From the NCBI GenBank assembly GCA_038049695.1, contig CP142451.1, positions 43,473,001 to 43,537,000 of the forward strand: 64,000 nt of DNA, given 5' to 3'. The notes beneath the pieces are model-generated. The model ran no database searches, was not told the DNA's origin, and was given only the letters and a program-made list of their open reading frames with translations. Below are positions 29,201 to 42,700 of this stretch, one piece after another. A program made the translations under genes and the position numbers. Within the stretch, counting starts at the first letter, position 1. Each line of letters starts with the position of its first letter. The DNA is from Cinnamomum chago. Taxonomy: Eukaryota > Streptophyta > Magnoliopsida > Laurales > Lauraceae.

Positions 29201-32200
29201 GAGGTCGGTGAATTTACATTTGTTGGTGAAGGACCAGAAGCTATTCCCTAACGTGGAGGAGGTTTTCCTGAGCGGGAGTGAGTCTGAGTTCCATTGAAAT
29301 TGGTGAGATCCCGATGGTGAACTGGAGCAGGGTCTTCGGAAGATCGGATGGCAGCCTAGGAAGGGTGTGTCATAACCAATTATGTATACAACAATGGTGG
29401 TTGGAGGGAGGAACAGAAACCGGTTGAGGGCAGTTTGGGTATTTTGAAAAGCATAGAGGAAAAAGTCGCCGGAAAACTCAATTTCTCGCCGGATGTCCTG
29501 ATTTGAAATGTAAATGGAAAACTTAAGTCCTACTTTGAAATGTGGGTTTTATTTTGTCTTGATTGGAAATCTTGAAAAAACTTGAGCCCTGTTTTGAAAT
29601 TTTCCCTTTTTTTATTATGTGGTCTATGTGGGAGGAAAGGAATGGTAGAATTCTCAACGAAATGGAGTCATCTTGGGAAGCCCTTGTGTCAAGGATTGCA
29701 AAATGGGCCCGTACTAAAAAGATTTTTTAGATATCGGGATAGATAGAATCACGCATAATTGGGGAGCTTGTTTATCGATGGGAAAATAAATAAAAAAGAG
29801 GAAGAAAGTGTATGGGCGTTCTAAAATTTAATGTGGATGGAGCAGCTCGTGGCAACCAAGGCTGGATGCTATTGGCGGAATTCTCAGAAATGATGAAGGG
29901 GAGGTGTTGTATATGTTCTCAAAGCATGTGGGTGTCAAAGATTCTAAGAAGCATAAATCTTGGTTGTCTTAGAAGCTCTTCGCATATATCGGCGTTTTTT
30001 CCTACCTAGACTCAGTTCAAAGTGAGTCAATCAATGTTGTATCTTGGGAAAGAACCTTTAATGGGTCTTGGAAGATGCAATATCACTTCAATGAGATTAT
30101 GGAGTTAACCAAAGGGTTTTTGTGTTTCTTATCAGCATGTCAGTAGGAGCACTAATGGGATGGCGGACGCTTTAGCCAAACAAGGGCTAGATCGGTTATG
30201 TAATTTAAGTGCTATCACTTACTTTTTTTTTACGGTGCTTGGTATATATCTCTTATACTGGCCCCAGTCTGTGATGGCTATGAGCAAACTCTTTCATACT
30301 ATTTTATCATTTTAATATATAAGCATTTCCTTTTTCAAAATAATATGGATTCAGTTTCATTAAATCCGTTTAATTTTCTTATAAAAGTTTCAATTCAGTG
30401 AAATCAGTCGCATGGAGTAGATAAAAGTACTCTTCATCAATATTTGAAGACTGATCAATCATTAATTTTGTTCTAGAAAATTTTCTTGTGATTCTTGTCA
30501 CGACCCGAAACCTGGGGCCCTTGTATTCTGGATCATGACTATATGAAGTGTGTCAATAATATACATGTGACAATAATTTTTCCAATTAAAAATTTCTAGT
30601 CAAATACCAGAGCATAAGCAAAATTATATTACGATTGCAAAAGTATAATTACAACATGTTTTAAAATCATAAACTATTACAACCTTGGCCAAAGACGAGG
30701 GTCATAACAAAAGACATAAATGAAAGAAGCTAATCTGAAATAAAGGTGATGGCTCTCTTGTGTATGGCATGAAGCTTCTAGAACAAGTCACTTGCACAAT
30801 ACTCTTAATAAACCCGCGGTTCCTCAACAACCGCCCTACCCTTCGCACTCAAGGATGGGGACCTGCTACCTACAAGCACCAAGAGCAGCATCAGGTTTAT
30901 GAAACACGGCAAATAAGCATGCATAAATAACATGTCATGATGCATTAACATAAAATCATAAATAAAGGTTATGCGAGTGCTTACATGTGGTCAAAATAAA
31001 TCATCAATGCATGCACGTGCAGATACAGGATTCAACTTATCAACAAACACATCTTTAAATCATGGAATAATAAATAAACAGGTTATCAAAGAAATATAAA
31101 TCATGTGGCAAGCATGTACTCAGTATCCGAAGGTACCCATAGGCTCAGTATCCAAAGAAACCTACAGTCATACAAGCTCAGTATTTGAAGATACCTATTG
31201 TCATCCAAGCTCATTATCCAAAAAGACCTACAGAAATACATGTCCATATCAAGCTTAGTATCCAAAGTTACCTACACATGTCCATCATGCATCTTGAACA
31301 TAAATACATGATCTTGGCGTGATAGACATACCGGGCATAATTACATGATCTAGCATGAAAGAAACTAAGTTTAAGTCACATCCTCATGGTCCTAATTCAG
31401 CTATCCAGGAATTCAAATTCCATATCTACAATAAGTAGCCTCCTTTATCATTCTCCTAACTTCTTAAACTTAGGCAAGACTTGACAAGATAAGATAATAT
31501 GGTATTACCAGATAAGGACCATGCATAATCATTAATTTAAGACCCACAAAAATACAAGGACAAGTACTACACTATGTAGAGATATACCTACTCATGGACC
31601 CAATGAGACTTTCACTTAGGCAAGAGATATAATCATCAAGGGAACTACACCAGATACAGCCTTATTAAGTCGAGTTGGCATATTTCCACAATTAGCCCTT
31701 TTCAAGTTTCTCACCGCTTGTAACTAACTAAACTCATGTAACACTATGCAAGACAAAACATGACAGGACAAGTCAAGACAAGCCAGGACTTGTCAAATCA
31801 ATACAATAAAGTGCCTAGGTTTGGTCCATTGTGACTCAATACACAACTAGAATTGGTTATGAGGTTGTAGTTTCATTCATGGTTTCACATTTATTAGTTC
31901 TATCCCTTTCTCAACTATGCGGTGATCACATAACCATCCCCTCAATTCCCAATTATGCATGGAATGACAATCCCCATCAAGCTAGAGGTTCCTAGGTCCG
32001 TTGACTATGGACAATCAAGTCAGGACACATAATAACAGATTGTCGCGGGCAACCACAGAATCTATCCTATCGTGCCTTTCATGCTACAGCAATTGAGCCA
32101 TACTCATCCGCATGAGACCCACGTGAATAGTTATAATTTTTTATATACAATTTTTTTTTTCTGAACAGTTGGGCCTACCTTTGATCAATACGCACATAAT

Positions 32201-35200
32201 CCTATTCCTCGATGTTTTGAACCCCACTATTTGAAACTGATCTGATCGAACCCTCACAATTTGAAACTGATATGACCAGTATCCACTGGTGGATTGGATC
32301 CCCAATTTAAATGAAAAAATTACTACAGTTTTAGGACCATTAAAATTTAACACCATGAATTAGGTGTCCTTATCATCTGATGAGAGTAACAAGTAGCCAT
32401 GCCTGATCCACATCAAATACTTCATTTCATTACAAATTTATGCACAACCATGCTCTTCTGGAATTTTCTTGAAGTTGATCCTACATATTCCTTGTTTTTC
32501 CCTATGTCACTTTTGGCTTGCTGCTGCAGATCTCTATGGAGGTCAAAGAGCTACGCAAAGAATTAGATGATAAGATATCAGAAATAAAGCGACTGCAATC
32601 AGAGTTGACCAGAAGAGATTTGGAAGACGAACTGGAAGAACCTACTGATACTTTACGAGGCATAATCACAACATTTAAGGAGGAGAATGCAAATCTTAAG
32701 GTTCATACTGAGTGAAGTATTTTTTGTATGTTGTTTGGTGGCAGTTATTTAGCTATTGATAAAGTTTCCATCAATATTTCTCATACATCTTTTATCTTAT
32801 TATCTCCACTTTTCGAAGTTAATGATCCTGCATATCTTCATTGATATTATTTCCTAATCTTTATTTATTTTTTTAATTGATGTAGAGAGAGAAGGATGAA
32901 CTTGAGACTGCCTTAAAATTGTCTGTCAAGAGCAAATCTGATAAAGTTTCCGTAGATGACTCAGGCTTCCCTAACGATAATTCTGATAAATCGACTGAGG
33001 TATTTTCTGTCACTGTTTTGTTGAGTGTTTGGATGTACAAACTGTTAGAACTGTCATTCACCACATATGCCCATTGTCAAGTGTGTATTGTGCATGTTCA
33101 CACCTGATCATTCCACCACCAACCCCCCACCCCCCCACCCCCCCCCCCCCCCCCCCGTTATTAATCCAAACCCCTCATGCACGGCCCCCCATGAATTGCA
33201 CCCACCCCAATTTGACTGATCTCCCTTGTTGGATTCAAACTTTTTTCCACACAAAACCATTAAAACTTTTTCTGCTTTAATCAAAGTCAGGTTGATTTGA
33301 TGGGGCTTATTTCTTGCCCAACCCTAATCCATGATGAGGCCTTTCTATCCCTTACCATATGTGATTGGCATGCTTTTAGGAGAGCCCCGCAGGGGATGTG
33401 CGCCGGGATATGCCTTAGGAGTAGTAGCGCTCTGCACGTGCCATAAGGGTAATGCATCTTTGCTGTACATGCCATAAGAGTAGTCATCTCTGTAAGAAGG
33501 AATGGTCCAGACCTTGCAAAACAAAACACGAGTTCAGTTATAAATACCTTTCAGAATTTCCTTTGGGGTTAAAAGTGGGGGCATTGTTTTCCATTGTAGT
33601 TTAATCAGTTATGCGCCCAGATAACTTGTGGATACATCTGCCATTGTATAGTGTCATCTGGCTCTTCATATTCTTATATGACTTTATGATCTAACTTTGA
33701 AGGCACATTCATCTGAGAATGCACATTTGCATCGAAAAGAATTGTCAGCATATAAACTGAATTTGGAGAAAGCTTTGAATGATGCCTACCAAGAAAGAGA
33801 TAAGGCATTACAAGAGTTAGCTCGCCTCAAGCAGCACTTGTTAGATAAGGTAGCCTTTTAATTCTTGAATCTTTGTGCTTTGTTGCTTGTGCTTTAAGGG
33901 TAACATATAATGTCATTAGCTGTCAACATTGATAATTTTGATACTATTTGTTGCTTGCCAATCTGTTGTCAAGGCCTGAAACCCTGGTTTGAGTCTCTTT
34001 TCTTTTCTTTTCTTTGGTTTTGTCATATTTCTCCCCTAATTTATGTAGTTAGAATCGATATTTTTTTTTCTCTTTTACGTAGTTTGAAACCATCTAGAAG
34101 AAATATCTGGACTTGATGGATTTGTAGTACTCAAGTGAAACTCGTTTGAGATGGTTTCAACATGTCCGATCTGGGGCTCATGACGCTACCGGTGGGGAAA
34201 CGTTTCTCTGTAGGTTAATGGCCCCTCAAGGCAAACGAGTTGGCCAAATAGGACATTGATGGATGTAGTGACAACAAATCTAAAGAAGTTCAGCCTATCT
34301 GAAAATTTGGCCTAGAATATATTGGAATGGCGAAATAGAATTCATGTAGTTAACCCCAATATAGTTGGGACAAGGCTTTGATGATGATGATGACGACCTA
34401 ACGGAGAAATAGTAATAGTTGGAGAAGAAGATTCTTGTCATGACCTGAAGTTCGAGAATTCTCCCAATTTCTGTGCCACGAATTTCTTTCACGCACACAT
34501 GCATTAGTCAAATTATGTCACCGTAATTTTAATCATGATAAAAAGAGCTTAACTAAATTCTTTATTTGATCAAAAATCAAGTCTAAAACAAATACTGAAA
34601 ATAAGTGGCCAAAGGCCTTATTACATCACTTGAAATTAACTCAAATCAAACTAGCCTAGAACTACTCAAACGTGGCTTGACGTGCTCATGTAGATATCCT
34701 GGGTACAATTAGCATGTTACCTTGATATTTGAAAAACATAATTTAACGCTAAGGAGCTAACACTCAGCAAGTAACCATCTCCACGCATCAAGCAAAGAGT
34801 GCATGCAAATATACAATGTAAAGCATACTGAATACACGGTCACATGATGCATAGATTTGAGTGTCTCACATGATGCATAGATTTGAGTGTCATGATGTCA
34901 AAGTATCACACGTGGCAGCGGAAGTCAGACACACAAGTTATAGCGTGAGACAGATTGCAAAGATTAGAATTTCAGATAATCCGGAAACTCAGGAAATAAA
35001 AAATACAACTTAGAAAGGCACATGTATAATCATCACCCTTGCACAAGGGCCATGGCGTAGCCCAGACACATTGCATGACGGTATTATTACCCCTGCAACA
35101 AGAGTTTATAGTGTAGCCCGCGTACGCTGCCTACCATAACTCAGCATCCCGCTCTCAAGGATGTATTCTAGGACATCATAAAAATTGGTACCAGGTACAA

Positions 35201-38200
35201 AGCACATAACACGCACATATTACATCATAATAATAATTGGAGCATCACCCAAAGAGCCCAGGTTGAGTGTGATCTACTCATCTCACATAAAACAGAATGG
35301 TCTTACACTACTTAAGCATCCCCAACCAATGGTTATTGAGCGAGACAGAATTGGGATAACAGATATACACGGTATAAATAATCACGCATAAAACAGAATC
35401 AAATATCAAATGAGACAATTCAACAAAGATGGATCAACAATCAGGATTTTTTATGCTTTAGTATAACAAGTAACTTGATAGATTATGTAAATTAGAACAG
35501 GAACGGCGTGCCTCTTACACGTACACAAAATCTACCAAACTCTTAAATAACTAGGTTCTCCATGACAAGTAGGGTTACATAAACAACAAATCACATAGAT
35601 TCACAATCCACATTCCGTACCATGGACTGCTTCCCTAACCAACTCATTGTTCAAAGACCACACACCCTTCAGTTACACATTAGGAATTCTGTGTCTCATA
35701 TAGTCATACCATAAACTCCATTGTGTAATGTGATTCTTAACCAGTATACACTTCATGCAAGAAATACAAAACAAACAGCACATACAAAGCATGCAGAACA
35801 GTCGCACATGTCAAAGGAAACAAGAGAAGATACATGTGACAGAAACAACACGATTCTACATTAACCCTTGTTCAGTCCTAGAATTTTAGCTCTTCCGTTT
35901 TGAATCAGAATCAGGTGATTCCACTTGGAGATGAAAGTTAACTCGGCTGTGTGTCTCCAGTAATTTTCCAGGATTTATTACTGCCCCACAGTAATGGACA
36001 TTTTATTGCTGAAGTTGGGGTACAGTAAAGTAAAATCCTGCAAACAGGTAGATTTCATAGTGTTCACAAAAGAGGCTGAGACTCTCAGCTCATAACTCTA
36101 GCACAAGAACAGCATATTCAAAGGTCATTAGGTCAGTCAAACAGGGGCTGCAGCAGAACTTACTTGCAGAGAATTTTTGCACTCAGGGCGAAAGCTGCAT
36201 GTTCACTAAATTGGTAATATCTAACTTGTCCGTTGTCGAAACGACGCACTTCTGGGTCCGATGGAAAGCTTACTGGAATACAGACAAAGCTAGCGGTTAT
36301 AGCTCATGTGGTTCAACCTTTTGATATGTCAAACAGATGTGCAAACAAGGCTGGTCCAAATTACAAATCACGAAGCATACAAAATGTTGGAAACGGATGC
36401 AGTCCTGTTTTGACGCAATCGGACTATCTAGGGCCCATATAAATCAAACCCAGAAATCAATTTAAATGAGCAACAATAATAATTTAGGGCAATCCTAAGT
36501 AATTCTTGGAATATAAATTTAAAATCTGAATCAATTTGAAATGGCTAAACATTACCAGAAAAAAAATTACAATCTCCATTTCTAATTTAAATAACTAAAT
36601 AAAAGAACTAATCCTCTTCAAGCTTCTAAGTGAGTCCGTTCCTCAAGAATGCATGCCAAAACCTTTCTCTAAATTCCTCAGTCTCTAAATCCCTGTTACC
36701 TGGGTTATGGAAAATCCTCAAATCAGCACGAACTGAGTGAACAGATTTCCAAATCTATTTATGCATATGTAAAGTATTGCAAAATCATACAAAGCAGTAT
36801 GCAACAAACTAATATTCATATTATTACATTAAATATGAAAGTTTGATTATGCGGGTCAAATTAGTCCTTTCCCATGTACAGCTGCCTAACCGCTTAGTAG
36901 CAAGGCCACCATGGCTTTTTGCCCAAAGGGGTCCGTGCAAGACAAATCAAGGAGTACCATTTAAAACTTTGTGCACATTACAAGGTGATCAACAAGGATC
37001 TGAATTCCTCAAGGCCGGTACCTAGAGAATATCCTCCCAAGGCTGACTAATTGTCAGATAACATAGGCCATGGTAGGTGGACTTCATCACCAAACCGCAC
37101 TGAGCAGTCTAGGGTTTCCAAGGTACAATTATGTTTCCCTGGTTTTTCTTAGATCCTCTTATTCTACAAGGTCTTTCATTCTCAGTCTACATAAAGTTCA
37201 ATTGGTTCCCAACACATACAACAAGTTAGTTTGCAATCAGACCTTTACAACCTAACCCAGATTTATTTATGCCCTGCTCCGATTCACAATTGGTATCTGG
37301 TTGCGTAAAGGCAGTTGCATAACCCACCCATTATATGTCTGAGATATATTCACAATACTAGATAGCATAATCATCTCAAATCACATAATCCACAAACATC
37401 AATCTAGGAGCCGAAGGCATCATATGCAATATTTGAAATCAATTAAAAGTAACTACACCAAAAATCATACATTAGATCCCACTTCAACAAGTGAAATAAT
37501 GAAATACTCAAATAACAGTGACATGTACATTAATCCTCACTATGTTCAACTCATAATTAATCAAGTAATGGAGTCCTTAATGCAAATTTTGGAACTTAAA
37601 CAGGTTCAGCTTTAATATTAAGGAATTATGGGTTCAGTTGAATTCAACAATTATTGGGGCCTATTTGTGATTTTTGGAAACTTTAGGACTCAAAGAAATA
37701 ACTAAAATCAAAAGCAGATGTAATAGCAAGAAATAACAAGCCTTGAATTACAATTTTCAAACGCCTTTGGAACTCAAGGAGGTAAAGGGGAGGGGCTTGT
37801 AATTATTAAAAAATATTGTACTCTTGTAAAACCCAAAAATTAGGCAGGAGGTGAAGTTGCAGAAATCAACACTCATAGAAAAAGGGTTCACATGGCTTGT
37901 TTGGATCAGTTGGATGGTGGGCCCAATTGGGCCCAACCCACATGAGTCCTCCACCTCTATGTTTGTCCGGGGATGCTCTCTCAGATGATCGGTTTAGATC
38001 ATCCATTAAGTGGGACATGTTGGCCCCACAACCAATTTTGAAAATAGTGACATTGACGACCTGTTTCTGCAAAAATCCTATTCCAGCTTGGATTTGGTGC
38101 AAATCTTGTGTTGATTTGAGTTGAGTCCAATCTCTAACAATCCTATCAACCTTACTACACAAGTTTACAAGATTTCTAAATGCTGAAATGAAGGTTTGAA

Positions 38201-39111
38201 ACTCAAAACAATGGAGAGCTATGGTCGACAGTAGCCCAAAACACTGTAACAGTCATCTAATGAGAGGGAAACCCAATCAATTCACTAAAAAAAAAACATC
38301 ATATGCTAGAAGATTAAGATATCCACTCACCTTGTATATGATATAGTGGCCCTAGCATAGGCATGCGTATAGGCTCCACACCTTTGGTTCTTCCTTAACC
38401 TTCTAAATCCTTCAAGGCTATTGCGGAGGGAAAGTGAAACTGAGAGTTTGGCTATGGAGTTTCTTGTTTATCAATGGGTTCTCATGCCTTAAATAAGTCG
38501 AGTGCCTCAAGTAGACTTTGAATAGAATTTGTCTCTTCCAATATAACTAAGAACTTGTGCAAAACCTAATTCCCCATCGGGATTCGTGAGCTTATTCACA
38601 ATCCTATTAGAAGCTGTGTGCAAAGCACGATTCTTTCCTATGTCATGCGAACACATCTTGGGTCCATGATGGTCCCACCTACAAACAGAAACTATTCTAA
38701 TCATGGTTTGAAATATAGTACTCAGGACCTGACTGGGGCATGGCCAAGTCGAGATCCATCCACTTCAGAACAAAAAACTTGTAAAAAATAAGAAAATAAT
38801 AAATAAAACAGGAACCCTACTCCCAGCCCAGATCCGGCCGACTGAAGAAGGAAGAGAAAATAGAAGAAGAAGAAGACCCGCACCAGCAGCAGAGCAACAT
38901 CAGCAAGAGAAAAGGAAAAAAAAAAGAAAGAAAGAAAGAAGAGAAGAGAGAGAGAAGACCAGTGTACCAGGCTGCCAGTAGCAGAGCAACAGACAACACC
39001 AGCTCAGCAGCACTGCAACAGTCCCAGGCTCCCAGCAGCAGAGCAGTAGCACCAACAATAGCACTGCAAAAGCAGCAGCAGTAACAGAGCGAGCACTGCA
39101 ACAGGAGGCCA

Positions 39112-39145
<34 letters not shown>

Positions 39146-39709
39146 ACCAGAAACCCTTTCCCAACCTTTTTTTTTCCATCAAAAGAGCATTTCCCTTACT
39201 TTATAATACTCTCTCGCCCCTTCCCTCTATTCCTCTATTTAAACTGTTTTTACAAAAAGCAACCTTTTTTTTTTTTTTTTTTTTTTGCTTAAGCAGAGTC
39301 CGAGTCATGTAGACTCGACTCTGTAAGTGCCGAGTCCGAGCCGAGTTTTGAAACCATGATTCTAATTAATTCAATTCTCAAAGGTCTTACCCCAACTCTC
39401 TCTTAAATCTTCCATTAAAAGCCCACTAATTAGAAATAACTCAGCACAACAAATATGGATCCCAGATAATATTTAATTATGTTCTTTCCACTAATTAAAG
39501 AAAAACACAAAATATTATAAATAAAATCACCAGAAAGATTGTAAGTGTTTAATTAAATACTCTAGCCCCTATAGTGGGTTCCAGGGTATGGCAACACTCA
39601 TTTACACCATATTCTGCCATCCTTTAAAGGTGCTTGCATTTTATCAATCACGATTTCCTTTGGCCTTGGATGAGTTAGAGCATTAGAAACATGTGAAGGT
39701 ACGTTGGGA

Positions 39710-39747
<38 letters not shown>

Positions 39748-42700
39748 CAAATGCAGGCTACGTAAGTGGGAATGAATGATGGGAAACAAATTTTTGGATA
39801 TGATATCTCCTGATAGATGAATTATTCCCCCACACATGGGAACAAGGAGATCAAGATCAAGATCAAGATTAAAAGGGCACTTAATTGTATGCCTGAATTT
39901 CGGATCTGATGACAACAATGGTCTCACTTTCTCTTTCCATCAAGAATATATTTGTCAAGCCTTTTTCTCCTCTTTTTTTTACCCTCTAGTTTTCTCTCCG
40001 AAAGTATCAATTGTAGCAGCAGATGATATGTACGTTGGTGGAGACAGACTGAACCAAAGACGGAGACTCCCCTTCTACCAACTCAATAATCTTCTTAATT
40101 TGGGGAGACTTGAAGGGCACATTGCATCCATGAAGGAATCCAATAAAGCTGCCCAAATTGGCATATTAGCTGATTTATTCTATCTTCAATTATAATTTGA
40201 ATTGGGAGTAGACTATGGGAATTGCTTGTGTTTAAGAGCAGAATATGATACTGCTAGTATTTAACAAAGTCATGTGATGTGAGAAAATCATGAATGAAAA
40301 TTATCTTTTCTTTATTTTCTCCAGAAGGTTTCTCCCGTTAGGGTCCATATATGTTACCCCTCTTTCATGGAAATGGTGCGGAAAAGTGGGACGTTCTCCA
40401 CCAAAAAGTTTTCCAAACCATTTGGTGCGAACGCTTTTCCACAGTGAGTTGTGAATCCACTGAAAAGTGTTTTCAATTGGTGGGTGGGGGATTAGGGGGG
40501 ATAAAAGGCTTTTATGCAGAAACAGATGTCCGCGAAACATGCCCTTAGTACGGAGGGTTGAGCTTGGTTACTTTGAGGTCTTGGTATCAGAGCACAATCT
40601 TGCGATAATGGTCACTAGTACATGATCTCACGATGCTAAGAAAGTAGATGCCGAGCTTGAGCAATTTAAGGAGAGTGAACATCAACAAGCATATGCTCTT
40701 GGAGAGATCCAACAGTTGATTTTTGGTGGTGGATCTTAAATACGATCATCCCTCTTATTTACACTTTCGATCCTCCAAAAGGCCTCAACCAAAATGATCA
40801 AGCGTTAGCGACTTAAGATCAACCAAATACAGTATGTGTATTTACATCATGGAGATATCAGCCACTACTGCCTTAAAATAGGATAGTTTAGATTGGGTAG
40901 GTTATGGTAAACACACACAGAAAGGGAAAAAAAAAAAAAAGAAAGGAGAAGAGGAAGGAGGGAGGGAGAGAGAGGGGATGTCATGTCGAAACTTCATATT
41001 ATTAACTAGAGCTTGGTAAACACACACAGAAAGGGAAAAAAGAAAGGAGAAGAGGGGGAGGGGGGGGGGGGGGGTGTGGTTTGGGCTTGTTGGGATTTCA
41101 TGTTGAAACTTCATATTATTCTGAATGGTTTTCAATGTGGTTTGGGCTTGTTGGGATTTCATGTTGAAACTTCATATTATTCTGAATGGTTTTCAATTTG
41201 TCATAATGTCTGGATTGTATAACTAGAGTTTTTTGCTAATTTCTCTGTCATTTTGATTATGCAAATGTTCAAGCTTCGTGTAAATGGTGTCAAAAATTCT
41301 CAAATGAGTTCTTTCCTACAAATATTCTGCAGTCGAATTGAAGATGGTTTCTTCTACTACGGTATTGTCTAGGAACTTGAAGAATCAGATAAGATGGATG
41401 AAGACAGCAAAATCATTGAGGAACTTCGAGCAAATTCTGAATATCAAAGGGCTCAAATATTGCATTTGGAGAATGCTCTTAAGCAGGCAATATTGAGCAA
41501 GGAGGAGGTTAAAAAAGCCAACAGCAATGAACTTCAGAAGTCAAATGAAATTATCGATGAGTTAAAGAACAAGCTTATGAGCTGTATGAGCCTGGTTGAT
41601 TCTAAAAATGTTGAGCTGTTGAATCTTCAGACGGCTCTTGGACAATACTATGCTGAAATTGAAGCCAAGGTAAACCTTGTATCCATAGTTTTTGTTTAGT
41701 TTGTAACATCTTAAGGCTAAATTTCCATCAATAATCTTCAGATTATGATTGTTAATGTTAGTCTTGACCTGAACGTCCCATAATAGGAATGCCTAGAAAG
41801 AGATTTGTCTGTGGCAAGAGAAGAATTGACTAGAATTTCTGAGTTGTTAAAGGTATGTACTTTATTTCTTGAGCATTTCTAATATGATTTAAACCAAGTA
41901 TTTTGTGTATTACTAAATTCTGCTTATTTCATATTATTTGTTAGGAATGTGCTTCCTGACAAGAACCTGCATTACTAGACCTGACCAAAAGTGAAATATG
42001 GGTTGGGTTTGTTCAGGTGCTGGTTGTGCAGGCCTAGATTTTGAAGTCCACATAAAGTAAGGGTGGGATTCGTGTTTGGGCTTAGGTTAGGATACCTCTA
42101 TTTGACTTTGGTACTCCACTTATTTTTTAACATGTGTATGTATCGTATTGTATACAACACATATACTGTCCTACATACATTTTGTAAATTTATACCCTTT
42201 AAAACAAACTAAACCCAGAAATTTGAGTTCCTACCTGACCTGAGTCAACCTAACTCAGCCATAATTTCACTAGGGTGTGGAATTTACATTCCCGGCAAGT
42301 TTGGTTGGGTGTGTTAGGGTTTCACTCAAGTTATTTTTGTGTTCTCCCTCATGTATTTTGGATTGGCTTGAATTGAGCATTGGAGTTCACCCGCCCTAGT
42401 TACACCCTACTGTTGGTTATGCATGTGCCTTTTTTTAAGGACTGCTGGCTTAACATTTTCCCCCCAAATATGTGGTTTTGAGCACTATTGTATTTCTTAT
42501 ATATGAAGGTGAAACCCATGTGATCTCCTACGTAGTCATCCCTAACCACATGGTTCCCGTACACATCATACCCACCCCTGTGACTTGGCACCCCTGGTGG
42601 GCCCCAAAAGTCATCTTGGCCCCCCATGACCAAAAAAAAAGAGGGGTAGAAAAAGGGGCGTTTTTAAAGAGGGGCGTTTTTTAGAATTTTCATAGATATA

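Larger units (their letters stand above)
26357..29606. mobile_element. Mutator-like element with long inverted repeats (MULE)
   Basis: Terminal inverted repeats of about 185 bp: the left begins gggaaaatttcaaaacaggg (26357) and the right ends with its reverse complement (29606), extending into the ggcgagaaattgagttttc region with a few differences. The 9-bp direct repeat tttttttat lies at 26348-26356 and 29607-29615, the Mutator duplication length. No transposase is seen. A gene-like minus-strand segment lies inside. Confidence 0.85.
25680..30345 (+). pseudogene. L1-type LINE relic (zf-RVT and RNase H), split by a MULE
   Basis: + strand: [20 protein letters not shown] (25750 region), then [20 protein letters not shown] and [11 protein letters not shown] (zf-RVT, 26007-26220). 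After the Mutator-like insertion it resumes at 29616 with [15 protein letters not shown] reading and an RNase H domain starting [13 protein letters not shown] (29820), with [20 protein letters not shown] near 30140-30190. This order is normal for the 3' part of plant L1 ORF2. Stops and frameshifts are present. The 5' part with endonuclease and RT is missing. Confidence 0.75.

Noticed and set aside
33029..33280. Proline-rich + strand frame
   Set aside because: Produced by the poly-C tract and overlapping the exon g splice donor region; no homology.
38817..39115. Overlapping minus-strand frames rich in Leu, Cys and Ser
   Set aside because: They are translations of the agcagc-rich and (TC)n content of the hAT MITE.
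30496..39593. Blocks at 30496 and 34436 as the two LTRs of one element
   Set aside because: Golgin exons f, g and h lie between them and are intact, so they cannot bound a single insertion.
39598..39927. 109-codon minus-strand frame with an Ile-Tyr run
   Set aside because: The run comes from the (AT)n microsatellite; no protein family is visible.
40301..40548. Possible MITE between about 40320 and 40550
   Set aside because: gttagggtcc at the left and catgcccttag at the right are only weakly complementary, and no target duplication was found.
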